Assembly (NCBI GenBank): GCA_024639065.1
Contig: JAHEJC010000002.1
Coordinates: 1 to 62,825, forward strand
Length of the DNA: 62,825 bases
Direction: 5' to 3'
Origin: Lewinellaceae bacterium
Lineage (GTDB): Bacteria > Bacteroidota > Bacteroidia > Chitinophagales > Saprospiraceae
Each line of letters begins with the position of its first letter. Within the stretch, counting starts at the first letter, position 1. Made by a program: the position numbers and the translations under genes. Under the pieces are notes generated by a model that searched no databases, was not told where the DNA came from, and was given only the letters and a program-made list of their open reading frames with translations. Shown in pieces: positions 18,187 to 26,979 of this stretch.

Positions 18187-19251
18187 TCAAGATGATACTT
18201 GTTCTTCTTCGGATAGCTTTGGTTTTTTTGCCAAAGTATTACTTCGCATTTCCTCGTATTCCTTTCGATTTTTCACGGTATCAATAGCTAAAAACAATGC
18301 ATTTGTAAAAGAAGTTGCATTTGCTTCATTTTTTCCAGCTATTTCAAACGCTGTTCCGTGACTAGGTGATGTTCTAATTACAGGAAGACCCGCAGTAAAA
18401 TTAACTCCTGAATCAAAGGCCAATGTTTTAAATGGTATAAGTCCCTGATCATGATACATAGCTAAAATACCGTCAACTTTTGCAAATTTACCCGAACCAA
18501 AAAATCCATCTGCCGGAAAAGGACCCATAACAATATGCCCTTTCTTTTTCGCCTCAATAATGATAGGCCTGATAATTTCATCTTCTTCTGTACCTATTAG
18601 TCCATCATCGCTGGCATGAGGATTAAGACCTAAAACCGCTAAAATAGGGCGATCAATACCGAAGTCCACCTTGAGGGTTTTCAACATAGTATTGAGTTTA
18701 TCTGAAACCAGTTCTTTGGTTATTTTTTCTGCAACCATAGCCAAGGGAATATGGTCTGTTACCATTCCAATTCTAAGGTTATCATTAACCATGAGCATTA
18801 ACGATTCACGGCCTTCAAACTGAGCCGATAAATAATCGGTGTGACCTTTAAAAGGGAAATTAGCTAATGACATGGCTTTTTTATGGATAGGTGCTGTAAC
18901 CAGTGCATCAATTTTTCCTTCTTTCAAATCCCTAACTGCCGAATCCATAGATATATATGCATATTTTCCACCCGTTTCACTAATACTTCCCAGGCTAATG
19001 TTTACATTATCCATCCAGCAGTTGATTACATTGATTTTTCCTTTGGAAAGTTGATCAGCACTGCTGTGACTAACAAAGGATAACTCTTGTTGCTTAACTA
19101 TATTCTTATGATAAGAAACCACCTTTGAAGAAGAGTAAATTACGGGCGTACAACGCTCTAATATATATTTGTTTGATAAAGATTTTAATATAACTTCTGG
19201 GCCGATTCCATTAATATCTCCAATAGAGATCCCTATTTTTATTGAATTCAT
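18187..19251 (-). CDS. pdxA: 4-hydroxythreonine-4-phosphate dehydrogenase
   Basis: PdxA oxidises 4-phosphohydroxy-threonine in the DXP-dependent route of pyridoxal phosphate synthesis. The 354-residue product shows the family start IGISIGDINGIGPEVILK, the metal-binding histidine segments (APIHKKAM, FPFKGHTDYL, LAMYHDQGLIPFK), and the substrate loop ASDDGLIGTEE. The typical C-terminal TSPSHGTAFEIAGK is also present. The C-terminus has a short charged extension. Its start lies 59 bases from rsmA on the other strand, a pairing also common in proteobacteria, where pdxA and rsmA are adjacent. Confidence 0.95.
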   Translation of the reverse strand: MNSIKIGISIGDINGIGPEVILKSLSNKYILERCTPVIYSSSKVVSYHKNIVKQQELSFVSHSSADQLSKGKINVINCWMDNVNISLGSISETGGKYAYISMDSAVRDLKEGKIDALVTAPIHKKAMSLANFPFKGHTDYLSAQFEGRESLMLMVNDNLRIGMVTDHIPLAMVAEKITKELVSDKLNTMLKTLKVDFGIDRPILAVLGLNPHASDDGLIGTEEDEIIRPIIIEAKKKGHIVMGPFPADGFFGSGKFAKVDGILAMYHDQGLIPFKTLAFDSGVNFTAGLPVIRTSPSHGTAFEIAGKNEANATSFTNALFLAIDTVKNRKEYEEMRSNTLAKKPKLSEEEQVSS

Positions 19252-19310
19252 ACCTTTAAATCATTTGTATTTAATTAGTGTGCGAAGATAATTAAAAAAA
19301 TTACGAGATT

Positions 19311-20075
19311 TTGAAGGCTAAAAAATCCCTCGGTCAGCATTTCTTATCGGACAAGGAGATCTGTCAACGAATCGTTGAAGAAATACCCATAGAACTAGCC
19401 GATCAATATATCGAAGTGGGACCTGGACGTGGTGCATTAACCGATTTTTTAGTGAACAAAATGTTGCCATCTCTGATTTTAGTCGAGACTGATCGAGACT
19501 TGATTCCAATGTTGGTCAAAAAATATCCAACAACAAAAGTAATCCACGCTAATTTTTTAAAACTTGACCTAAAAAGCGTTTTAGCTGAAAAACAAACATT
19601 AATCATTGGCAATTTTCCCTATAATATATCTTCTCAAATTGTATTTAAGGCCCTGGCCAACTTTTCGCTAGTTCCAGGCCTCATCGGTATGTTTCAAAAA
19701 GAAATGGCGCTAAGAATATGTGCTAACCCTGGAAATAAAAGTTATGGAATCATTAGTGTCCTTGCACAATCATTATATAATTGCAATCATTTATTTGATG
19801 TAGATCGATATTTATTTGTTCCTCCGCCCAACGTAGATTCATCAGTCATAAAAATGGTAAGAAAAGAAAATCCCCACCCTGTAGTTCTTGATCCTTTGTT
19901 TAAACAAGTAATAAAGACCACTTTTGGACAAAGAAGAAAAATGTTGAGGAATACTTTGAAACCTTTAGTCGAAAAAGAACATTTAAGAAGTGAGTTTTTC
20001 CTTCAAAGACCGGAACAACTCTTCCTTAATGATTTTATATATATTACTGAATACATCCATAAACATAAAAAATGA
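19311..20075 (+). CDS. rsmA: 16S rRNA (adenine1518-N6/adenine1519-N6)-dimethyltransferase
   Basis: RsmA (KsgA) dimethylates two adjacent adenosines at the 3' end of 16S rRNA. The start region KAKKSLGQHFLSDKEICQRI, the SAM motif EVGPGRGALTDFLV, the catalytic NFPYNISSQIV and the C-terminal FGQRRKMLRNTLKP are all present in 254 residues. The start is TTG at 19311; the conserved KKSLGQHFL follows three residues later, so no other start fits. It overlaps yqeY by four bases (ATGA), showing translational coupling. Confidence 0.96.
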   Translation: MKAKKSLGQHFLSDKEICQRIVEEIPIELADQYIEVGPGRGALTDFLVNKMLPSLILVETDRDLIPMLVKKYPTTKVIHANFLKLDLKSVLAEKQTLIIGNFPYNISSQIVFKALANFSLVPGLIGMFQKEMALRICANPGNKSYGIISVLAQSLYNCNHLFDVDRYLFVPPPNVDSSVIKMVRKENPHPVVLDPLFKQVIKTTFGQRRKMLRNTLKPLVEKEHLRSEFFLQRPEQLFLNDFIYITEYIHKHKK

Positions 20076-20521
20076 GCTTAGAACAAAAAGTAAATGATTC
20101 CATAAAGGACGCAATGAAAGCAAGGGATCAAGTGGCTTTAAGGGCACTTCGAGCCATTAAATCTGAAATCCTTCTATTTAATACTAGTGGTTCTGGTAAA
20201 ACATTGGATCAAGCAGGCGAGATTAAGATCCTGCAAAAAATGATAAAACAAAGAGCAGACTCTCTTGCCTTATATGAACAAGAAGGACGAGAGGATTTGG
20301 CTTCAAAAGAAAGGGAAGAAATAGAAGTAATTAAACCATTTTTGCCTACTCAATTATCTGAAGATGACTTGAAAGAAATAATTCAAGGTGTAATTTTCAA
20401 AACTGGAGCTCAAAGTATGAAGGACATGGGGAAGGTTATGGGTATGGCCAGCAAGGAGGTTCAGGGAAAAGCTGATAATAAAAAAATTGCTGAAATAGTT
20501 AAAATATTACTTCAGACATAG
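20072..20521 (+). CDS. GatB/YqeY domain-containing protein
   Basis: This small helical protein of 149 residues has the YqeY fold, related to the tail of the GatB amidotransferase subunit. Typical motifs are MKARDQVALRALRAIKSEI, a Lys/Glu-rich middle, LPTQLSEDDL and the C-terminal KDMGKVMGMASKEVQGKAD. A role in tRNA handling is assumed from the domain but not established. It is coupled to rsmA by a four-base overlap, and its 3' end overlaps the convergent TrpF-like gene by 10 bases. Confidence 0.9.
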   Translation: MSLEQKVNDSIKDAMKARDQVALRALRAIKSEILLFNTSGSGKTLDQAGEIKILQKMIKQRADSLALYEQEGREDLASKEREEIEVIKPFLPTQLSEDDLKEIIQGVIFKTGAQSMKDMGKVMGMASKEVQGKADNKKIAEIVKILLQT

Positions 20522-21036
20522 TTTACTTTTTCTATTTCATCAAGTAATTTGTCATGTAAATCATAGTTTTTTAAGCCTGGCTTATTTTCCTCTGATCCTG
20601 AAATAACAATCCCCGCCAGCTTTAACTGATTCATGCTTTTAATTTCTTGATCAGTCCAACTCTTTTTATATAAGTAGCTTTCAGGTTTGATCGTATTCAA
20701 CTTTTCCGTTATCAAAACAATTGCTGCGTCTTCATTTATTTGATTATCAGGATTTGAAGTTAAAATAAAATTTTTAGCCTTCTTCCAACAAATCGGATCA
20801 TTTGACATGATCCCGATGGGGTCTAATTCTTTTAATATCAAATCTTTGTGTTCCAGACTTGATTCTTGTATCAGAGAAATACCCAGATATGGACCATCTA
20901 CCCATTCCTGAATTGCCTTAATTTTGGGAATATCCTCTATATCTTTAACTGTATAAAATATCCATTTGGCCCCTCGGGCCGCAAAATATCTAGCGTCAGT
21001 CAGATTTGTTATATTTATTGCGATTATTTCAATCAT
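20512..21036 (-). CDS. TrpF-like (phosphoribosylanthranilate isomerase-fold) protein, probably non-catalytic
   Basis: The 174-residue product resembles the TIM-barrel TrpF: the opening IIAINITNLTDARYFAARGAKWIFY parallels KICGITNLEDA...GAD, and the end PGLKNYDLHDKLLDEIEK parallels the phosphate-binding C-terminal part of TrpF. The catalytic Cys of the first strand (KICG) is Ala here, and the protein is about 30 residues shorter than TrpF. No tryptophan gene is nearby. It is more likely a repurposed relative than the biosynthetic enzyme. It is flanked by convergent yqeY and, 18 bases away, the divergent alkyltransferase-like gene. Confidence 0.6.
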   Translation of the reverse strand: MIEIIAINITNLTDARYFAARGAKWIFYTVKDIEDIPKIKAIQEWVDGPYLGISLIQESSLEHKDLILKELDPIGIMSNDPICWKKAKNFILTSNPDNQINEDAAIVLITEKLNTIKPESYLYKKSWTDQEIKSMNQLKLAGIVISGSEENKPGLKNYDLHDKLLDEIEKVNYV

Positions 21037-21054
21037 AAATTAATCATTGATTTC

Positions 21055-21378
21055 ATGCCTGTAAATTATCAGGAGCAAGTATACGAAGTAACTAAAAAAA
21101 TTCCTTTTGGAAGAGTAAGTACTTATGGAGCCATTGCGGACTTTTTGTGTCTCGGATCAGCTCGAATGGTGGGTTGGGCACTCAATAAAACTTATCATGG
21201 TGATGATTTTATTCCTGCTCATCGAGTGGTCAATCGCAAGGGAGAATTAAGTGGGAGAAACCATTTTGCTACCCCGACTATGATGCAAGAATTACTCGAG
21301 AATGAGGGAATCGTTATTGAAGAACACGCTATTATTGAATTTGATAAAATATTTTGGCATCCCCAAGAGATGGTATAA
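21055..21378 (+). CDS. Alkyltransferase-like (ATL) protein, MGMT family
   Basis: This is a 107-residue protein with the DNA-binding domain of O6-methylguanine-DNA methyltransferase: FGRVSTYGAIADFLCLGSARMVGWAL is the helix-turn-helix and arginine-finger region. The acceptor motif PCHRV reads PAHRVVN, with Ala for the alkyl-accepting Cys. Such ATL proteins bind alkylated bases without repairing them and pass the lesion to nucleotide excision repair; uvrA lies about 12 kb upstream. The start is the ATG at 21055; a longer frame from 20866 overlaps the TrpF-like gene and adds unrelated sequence. Confidence 0.88.
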   Translation: MPVNYQEQVYEVTKKIPFGRVSTYGAIADFLCLGSARMVGWALNKTYHGDDFIPAHRVVNRKGELSGRNHFATPTMMQELLENEGIVIEEHAIIEFDKIFWHPQEMV

Positions 21379-21385
21379 TAGAAAA

Positions 21386-21913
21386 TTACCATTGTTTTTC
21401 CACTTTCGTCTCATCTACCCACTTACTCCATTTACGGTTGAAGGTATGTAACTTTTTAGTTGGGTTTCCATCTTCATCAATCAATGGATAGCCTTGGTTG
21501 GCCCATTCAAAAATACTCCCGTACAAGTTAAATACTTGACTATAGCCCAGGTTTTGTAATTTTTCTCCAATTTTTTCACTTCTATAGCCAATCGAACAAT
21601 AGACAACAATCTTTGCATCTTTATCAATACCATCAAGGTTCTTTTTGTTAAAGTTATTATAGCCAATATATTTAGCTCCTGGGATGTGGCTTATTTTATA
21701 TTCATTGAGCTCACGAGCATCTAGTAGAATCACCTCTTCATTATCTGAGGCTAGTGAATTTGCACTGATAATCGGTACTGAGAAATCAATCCATGATCGA
21801 ATTTCTTGATCGAATTCATCGCTATTACATAATTTTTGGACTACTGGTTGAGCCAAACACAATGAAAGACTTAAACTTGAAATAATGAAAAAGGAAATGC
21901 GATTAACCATCAA
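21386..21913 (-). CDS. Exported rhodanese-like domain protein
   Basis: The 175-residue product has a signal peptide (VNRISFFIISSLSLSLCLAQ) and one rhodanese domain: EVILLDARELNEYKISHIPGA, then the active loop VVYCSIGYRSEK with the catalytic Cys. The C-terminal KWSKWVDETKVEKQW is a non-domain tail. It is predicted to be a periplasmic sulfurtransferase or thiol-handling protein; the acceptor is unknown. It starts inside the last four bases of mvaD, so the two are translationally coupled, though no functional link is obvious. Confidence 0.85.
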   Translation of the reverse strand: MMVNRISFFIISSLSLSLCLAQPVVQKLCNSDEFDQEIRSWIDFSVPIISANSLASDNEEVILLDARELNEYKISHIPGAKYIGYNNFNKKNLDGIDKDAKIVVYCSIGYRSEKIGEKLQNLGYSQVFNLYGSIFEWANQGYPLIDEDGNPTKKLHTFNRKWSKWVDETKVEKQW

Positions 21914-22950
21914 TTTATTTTTTTCGGCCCCTCCCCGATTTGGTCGTCAATCCAATAATTTCCATCACACAAAGGGGCAAGTTCTGATTCAATAAACGCT
22001 TTTACAGGCTCTCGAATTTCACCCGGGTAAATTAAATGAATATTTGGACCTGCATCTAAAGTAAAATAAACAGGAAGTCCTTGATCCTTTCTAAATTTTC
22101 TAATCTTATCTATGGCAATTAATGAATTGGGTTGCATCAGGATAAAACTTGGTGAGGAACACATCATAAGGGCATGTAATTGCAAGGCTTCTTCCTCAAG
22201 AGTATTTCCAAATTTTTCAAAATCACCTGTCACCAATGCGTTATACACTTTTAGGCAATTTTCTTTTGCCACTTGATATCGGCTAGTAGCATAAGGATTG
22301 GTTTGCATGAGCTCGTGTCCCAATGAACTAGAAACAGATTTTTCAGTACTATTGATTATTAAGATGCTATCATTAACTTTTTGAAATGCACTATTTAGTT
22401 CATTACCTAATCCTATAGCATATAGGTCACTTGATAATGTATGAATGTTGGATTTACCCCATAAGGCTAATTTTGGGAATATACTCCTGCAGGCACTCCC
22501 GGAACCCAGCCTACTAATAAAAGATGCACGATTGAAAAAATCATTCGCCTCGAAAGGACTACTATTTATCTGAGATTCAAGATCGCAAAGACACAATGCT
22601 AAGGCGCTCATGCTGGATGCAGAAGAGGCAATCCCTGCGGAATGAGGGAAAGAATTTTTTGAATGAATTAAAAAATGACCCGATTTGATCCATGGCATGT
22701 ATTTATCTAATTCAAAAAGATGTTTTTCAATTCGCCGAGCAAAAGATTTGTTTGGTTTATCCTCAAAATAGAATTCAAGTTGAAATTTTTCAGCTTGAGT
22801 AAAAGAAACATGCATTTCTGTAAAACTCTTGTCCAGGGTAAAACTTATAGATGGATTACAAGGGACTTGAACTGACTTTTTACCCCAGTATTTTACTATA
22901 GCAATATTGGAAGGACTCTTCCATGCAACGTTGATATGTTTTGAGTTCAA
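21910..22950 (-). CDS. mvaD: Diphosphomevalonate decarboxylase
   Basis: The enzyme converts mevalonate diphosphate to isopentenyl diphosphate with ATP, the last step of the mevalonate route. Signatures are the N-terminal SPSNIAIVKYWGKKS, the GHMP ATP loop SAGIASSASSMSALAL, the segment RLGSGSACRSIFPKLALWG and the C-terminal TLDAGPNIHLIYP with the catalytic Asp. At 346 residues it has family length. The other mevalonate genes are not in the window. It shows that isoprenoids are made by the mevalonate route, as in several Bacteroidota lineages. It is preceded by the DUF4294 gene after 9 bases. Confidence 0.93.
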   Translation of the reverse strand: MNSKHINVAWKSPSNIAIVKYWGKKSVQVPCNPSISFTLDKSFTEMHVSFTQAEKFQLEFYFEDKPNKSFARRIEKHLFELDKYMPWIKSGHFLIHSKNSFPHSAGIASSASSMSALALCLCDLESQINSSPFEANDFFNRASFISRLGSGSACRSIFPKLALWGKSNIHTLSSDLYAIGLGNELNSAFQKVNDSILIINSTEKSVSSSLGHELMQTNPYATSRYQVAKENCLKVYNALVTGDFEKFGNTLEEEALQLHALMMCSSPSFILMQPNSLIAIDKIRKFRKDQGLPVYFTLDAGPNIHLIYPGEIREPVKAFIESELAPLCDGNYWIDDQIGEGPKKIN

Positions 22951-22959
22951 TGTTAATTT

Positions 22960-23541
22960 TTAAAGGGAAATATCAAAATCTTCTAAAACAGAATCTAAAA
23001 TAATATCCTCTCCTGGACTGTACTTATCCTTGAGCTTGTAACCATAAAGCCTTGACATAGTATTCCAATAAGATGCGGTGGTCCCACCTCTCAATCTCTT
23101 AATTAATATATACATCGGAATGTCTAATTCTCTTTCTATCATTTTCACCAAAATTTTACCTTGTGTTTTAGTAAGTTTCTTTAAGGGGTCCATAAATTCT
23201 TCTTTCAATTCCTTGTGCACTTTTTTTGCATGTTTTTTCCGTTTTCTTCTCTTCATCTCCACCGTTTCCTCTACCACATCATTATGAATTTGAATTGCTT
23301 TTATTGCATATGGATAAACTTTGGCCGCATATCTTCGGTAAAGTAAATATCTTCTATACTCTTCTTGATTTTCAAATATGCGTGGCGCTGTAACCGAAAT
23401 ACTTTCTAAACTAGATATATACAATGTGTCGTTTCCTTCAGTCACATAATTCTTATTCATATCTATGTCAGGCCTTTCTGCCACTTGGCTGAAGGAATTA
23501 ATATAAAAAAGTATAGACAATACGAAGATCAGTTTTTGCAT
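22960..23541 (-). CDS. DUF4294 domain-containing exported protein
   Basis: This is a 193-residue protein with a signal peptide (MQKLIFVLSILFYINSFSQ). The DUF4294 core is visible: an acidic strand region, EEYRRYLLYRRYAAKVYPYAIKA, a Lys/Arg-rich helix (ETVEMKRRKRKKHAKKVHKELKEEF), then LTKTQGKILVKMIERE and RGGTTASYWNTMSRLYGYKLK. The family is restricted to Bacteroidota and has no known function. It is the first gene of a mvaD-rhodanese unit. Confidence 0.85.
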   Translation of the reverse strand: MQKLIFVLSILFYINSFSQVAERPDIDMNKNYVTEGNDTLYISSLESISVTAPRIFENQEEYRRYLLYRRYAAKVYPYAIKAIQIHNDVVEETVEMKRRKRKKHAKKVHKELKEEFMDPLKKLTKTQGKILVKMIERELDIPMYILIKRLRGGTTASYWNTMSRLYGYKLKDKYSPGEDIILDSVLEDFDISL

Positions 23542-23719
23542 AATATAATATAGCTACTTCATCAAACGATTTGAGCTATCATCTTGTTTTGTTAAATAAA
23601 CCTATTAACGCTAAGGTTAAGTTTCTGAATTGCGTAATATTGTGACCTGGAAAGACGAAAATAACATATTAGTTATATTTTTAATAAATAAGTGCTTATT
23701 TTTGAGGGTAATCTGCCAA

Positions 23720-25474
23720 ATGAAAGATTTTATTAATATTTGTTTAATCGGTATGCTATTATTTGTGAGTAAGAGCTTAAGTGCTCAATACTCATTAGAA
23801 AAACTAGGCGATCAAATAAATACCGAATACGATGAGATTTCTCCAATTGTAATGGAAGATGGCAAAACGCTCTTCTTCACCAGGCTTGGATCTCCAGATT
23901 TCCAAAAGACACTTTTTCAAAATGATGAAGACCTGTCTACTTCTTTAAGTAGTAAGGATTATGCAAAGCTTTTAAGGGATGTTTATTCTGAAATAGCGAA
24001 CAAGCCAATAAACAAGCCAATAGATTCAAAATTTAATCAAGATGTTTGGATAGCCGTTTCTGAGCGGGGTGATTTTGATAAAATCCTGCACCCTGGATTT
24101 CCAATCAATAATGCACTTCCTAATAGCATCTGTGCCTATTCTTTTAAAGATTATGCTTTGATGGTAATTAATCAATTCGGAAAAGATGGCAGTCTTTATC
24201 ATGGTTTTTCAAAAACCAGGCAGCTAAGTGTAGATCAATTTGCTTTTCCAGAACCTATATATATTCATGACTTCTATTCTCAAAAGTCGGAAGTTAGTGC
24301 TACAATTAGCTACGACGGGGATGTGATCATTCTTTCATTAGACAGACCAGATTCACATGGAGGTTTGGATCTTTATGCATCTTTTAAAGTAAAAGAAAAC
24401 CTATGGAGTGTTCCTACAAATCTAGGTCCAGATATTAATACTGACCACCGGGAGATTACTCCATTTTTAGCTAAAGATAAAAGACGATTATTTTTTGCCT
24501 CCAATCGCATAGGTAGTAATGGTGGCATGGATATTTTTGTGTCTCGTAGGTTGGATATTCACTGGAAAAAATGGACTAAGCCCAGGAAATTAATGCCCCC
24601 CATAAATTCGGTTTCAGACGATACGCAACCTTTCTATGATGAGTTTAATCATTTTTTTTACTTCACCTCAAAACGAGACGGATCTAGTGACATATTTAGG
24701 GTAAACTTAAATCCAGATATATCAAAACTTCGTCCGGTTACAATTGTGGGGACCGTAAAAAATAAAAAGAATAATCAGCTGATCCCTGCTGAAATTATTT
24801 ATAAGTCATCGGGTCCAATGGGTAAGTCCAGTTATTACCGTACCTATGATGGCCGATTTGAATTGCAAGTAGATTTTTCTTATCCTATTTCTTTCCATCC
24901 TCAAAAAAATGGATTTAAATCAAAGGTTTATGAGTTAGATCCTGAAAATATTGTGATCGGTGAAGACCAAAGAGTAGAACTTAAAATAGAAATGGATCCC
25001 CTCGGTTCAATTCCTGTTCCTGCTGATATTGTTGCCCAAGAATTGCCTCCAGAACCGATAAAACTTGAGCCTGAGCAGCCAATAAGAAAAGAAATTCCCA
25101 TAAAACCAGCAGAACAATTCACACCTGAAAAACAAAATATACAATTAGGTAATATCATGTTTGTGCAATCTAAACCTCAAATTTTGGCTTCATCATTTCC
25201 TCAATTGAATAAATTGGTCAAGATATTAAGGGAAAACAAATCCATGGAGATTTTGGTAGAAGGGCATACCGATAATATTGGAGATCCTGATGATCTGATT
25301 ACTTTATCCGAACAAAGAGCCAAAGGAATTAAGGAATATCTCGTCTATAAAGGAATCAACGAAAATCGAGTTGATGTAAAAGGGTTTGGTGCTTCCGTTC
25401 CTCTAAACGATAACGCCTCCGAAAATAAGCGGAAAGAAAACCGAAGGGTAGAGATAAGAATAATCAAGGAATGA
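23720..25474 (+). CDS. OmpA-family protein with PD40 propeller repeats
   Basis: This is a cell-envelope protein of about 584 residues. I use the ATG at 23720, which opens a signal peptide (KDFINICLIGMLLFVSKSLSAQ); the longer frame from 23630 adds 30 residues in front of it. The middle contains PD40/WD40-like repeats (VIILSLDRPDSHGGLDLYAS, LFFASNRIGSNGGMDIFVS, FYFTSKRDGSSDIFRV). A short carboxypeptidase-regulatory-like beta domain and a Pro/Glu-rich linker follow. The C-terminus is an OmpA peptidoglycan-binding domain (VEGHTDNIG...LSEQRAKGIKEYL...NRRVEIRI). This resembles proteins linked to type IX secretion and gliding (PorE/SprF-like context), but no specific role can be assigned. Confidence 0.85.
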   Translation: MKDFINICLIGMLLFVSKSLSAQYSLEKLGDQINTEYDEISPIVMEDGKTLFFTRLGSPDFQKTLFQNDEDLSTSLSSKDYAKLLRDVYSEIANKPINKPIDSKFNQDVWIAVSERGDFDKILHPGFPINNALPNSICAYSFKDYALMVINQFGKDGSLYHGFSKTRQLSVDQFAFPEPIYIHDFYSQKSEVSATISYDGDVIILSLDRPDSHGGLDLYASFKVKENLWSVPTNLGPDINTDHREITPFLAKDKRRLFFASNRIGSNGGMDIFVSRRLDIHWKKWTKPRKLMPPINSVSDDTQPFYDEFNHFFYFTSKRDGSSDIFRVNLNPDISKLRPVTIVGTVKNKKNNQLIPAEIIYKSSGPMGKSSYYRTYDGRFELQVDFSYPISFHPQKNGFKSKVYELDPENIVIGEDQRVELKIEMDPLGSIPVPADIVAQELPPEPIKLEPEQPIRKEIPIKPAEQFTPEKQNIQLGNIMFVQSKPQILASSFPQLNKLVKILRENKSMEILVEGHTDNIGDPDDLITLSEQRAKGIKEYLVYKGINENRVDVKGFGASVPLNDNASENKRKENRRVEIRIIKE

Positions 25475-25487
25475 TTTAATACGATTG

Positions 25488-26120
25488 ATGAAACTATTTT
25501 TTAATGTTATCTCTACCATCTTTCACCCGCTTCTTTATGCATTTTATGTTTTAATATTGATCTTATTAGTGAATCCGTATATATTTGGATTCAATCATAT
25601 TTCCAAAGCTGGTGTTATTCTTATATACTCATTTGTTCTTTCCTTTTTTATCCCGATAATAGGGATCCTATTATTGAAGGGTACGGGCCTAATCAGTTCT
25701 ATTAAAATGGACAAAAAAATGGAACGCATAGGTCCCTTAATCGTTACAACGATCTTTTATCTCTGGTTTTTTATTAATTGTAAAAACAATACTTCGATTC
25801 CCTTGATATACTCACTTTTCGTTTTTGGGGCATTGATTTCTATTATCCTGAGCTTTGTAATTAATCTGGTTATTAAACTCAGTCTTCATACAATGTCCAT
25901 TGCTGGCTGGTGCACCTATTTATTTATTTTGTTTTTTAATTTTAGCGATTATGTTTTTCCTGCTCCTTTGCTTTATCGTTTGATTTTGGTTTCTACAATA
26001 TTATTGGGAGTCATTGCGATGGGAAGATTATATTTGCGGGCCCATATACCAAAAGAAATATATTTAGGCCTATTCATAGGCGTTATTGCCCAAGCTATTT
26101 CATATTTTATTTTATACTGA
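25488..26120 (+). CDS. PAP2-like integral membrane protein
   Basis: This is a membrane protein of about 210 residues with six hydrophobic segments. Traces of the PAP2 phosphatase motifs remain. KMDKKMERIGPL recalls motif 1 (Kx6RP) and SLHTMSIAGW recalls motif 2 (PSGH). GRLYLRAHIPKEIYLG recalls motif 3 (SRx5Hx3D), with Glu for the final Asp. It may act on lipid-linked pyrophosphates or be a non-catalytic relative. The start is set at ATG 25488; a TTG one codon upstream is possible. It lies 13 bases after the OmpA-like gene and 16 bases before dapD. Confidence 0.6.
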   Translation: MKLFFNVISTIFHPLLYAFYVLILILLVNPYIFGFNHISKAGVILIYSFVLSFFIPIIGILLLKGTGLISSIKMDKKMERIGPLIVTTIFYLWFFINCKNNTSIPLIYSLFVFGALISIILSFVINLVIKLSLHTMSIAGWCTYLFILFFNFSDYVFPAPLLYRLILVSTILLGVIAMGRLYLRAHIPKEIYLGLFIGVIAQAISYFILY

Positions 26121-26136
26121 GACAAACATCAAACAC

Positions 26137-26955
26137 ATGAATCAATTAAAACAAATCATAGAAAAATCTTGGGAAAATCGTCAATTGCTAAATGAAGCTT
26201 CTACTCAAGAAGCAATAAGAAGTTTGATCGATCTTTTGGATCAAGGTAAAATAAGGGTCTCTGATCCACAAGATGATGGATCATGGAAGGTAAATGATTG
26301 GGTGAAAAAAGGTGTTATATTGTATTTTCCTATCCAGCAAATGCGTACCATCGAAGTAGGCCCATTCGAGTTTCACGATAAAATTCCCCTAAAAAAAGGT
26401 TATGCCCAGCGAGGCGTGAGAGTAGTTCCTCATGCTATTGCCCGTCATGGATCTTATATTGAACCTGGCGCTATATTAATGCCAAGTTATGTCAATATTG
26501 GAGCTTATGTTGGGACTGGATCAATGGTCGACACCTGGGCAACGGTAGGATCATGTGCTCAGATTGGAAAAAATGTTCATTTAAGTGGCGGCGTGGGCAT
26601 CGGAGGTGTTTTGGAACCCCTTCAAGCTTCTCCGACCATAATTGAAGATAATTGCTTTATTGGTTCCAGATGCATTATTGTAGAAGGCGTTCATGTGGAA
26701 AAGGAAGCAGTTCTTGGAGCAAATGTCGTCCTTACTAAATCTACTCGCATCATAGATGTTACCGGTGATGATGCAAAAACTTTAAAAGGAAGAGTTCCTT
26801 CTAGATCAGTGGTGATTCCCGGATCTTACACAAAATCTTTTCCTGCTGGCAATTACCAGGTATCCTGTGCGTTGATCATAGGTAAACGAAAAGAGAGTAC
26901 AGATAAAAAAGTCTCATTGAATGAAGCATTGCGAGATTACAGTGTTTCAGCATAA
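26137..26955 (+). CDS. dapD: 2,3,4,5-tetrahydropyridine-2,6-dicarboxylate N-succinyltransferase
   Basis: DapD succinylates tetrahydrodipicolinate in the succinylase branch of the diaminopimelate/lysine pathway. From the ATG at 26137 the product has 272 residues, as in E. coli (274). An N-terminal helical domain is followed by the left-handed beta-helix (hexapeptide repeats, e.g. GAYVGTGSMVDTWATVGSCAQIGKNVHLSGG). The C-terminal segment contains GRVPSRSVVIPGSY. The longer frame from 26086 overlaps the membrane-protein gene. Aspartokinase for the same pathway is encoded by thrA about 7 kb downstream. Confidence 0.95.
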   Translation: MNQLKQIIEKSWENRQLLNEASTQEAIRSLIDLLDQGKIRVSDPQDDGSWKVNDWVKKGVILYFPIQQMRTIEVGPFEFHDKIPLKKGYAQRGVRVVPHAIARHGSYIEPGAILMPSYVNIGAYVGTGSMVDTWATVGSCAQIGKNVHLSGGVGIGGVLEPLQASPTIIEDNCFIGSRCIIVEGVHVEKEAVLGANVVLTKSTRIIDVTGDDAKTLKGRVPSRSVVIPGSYTKSFPAGNYQVSCALIIGKRKESTDKKVSLNEALRDYSVSA

Positions 26956-26979
26956 TTGATTAAAATAATAAATATTTAT

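Noticed and set aside
20866-21054. Extended N-terminus of the alkyltransferase-like protein
   Set aside because: It overlaps the TrpF-like gene on the other strand; the MGMT-type domain starts just after the ATG at 21055.
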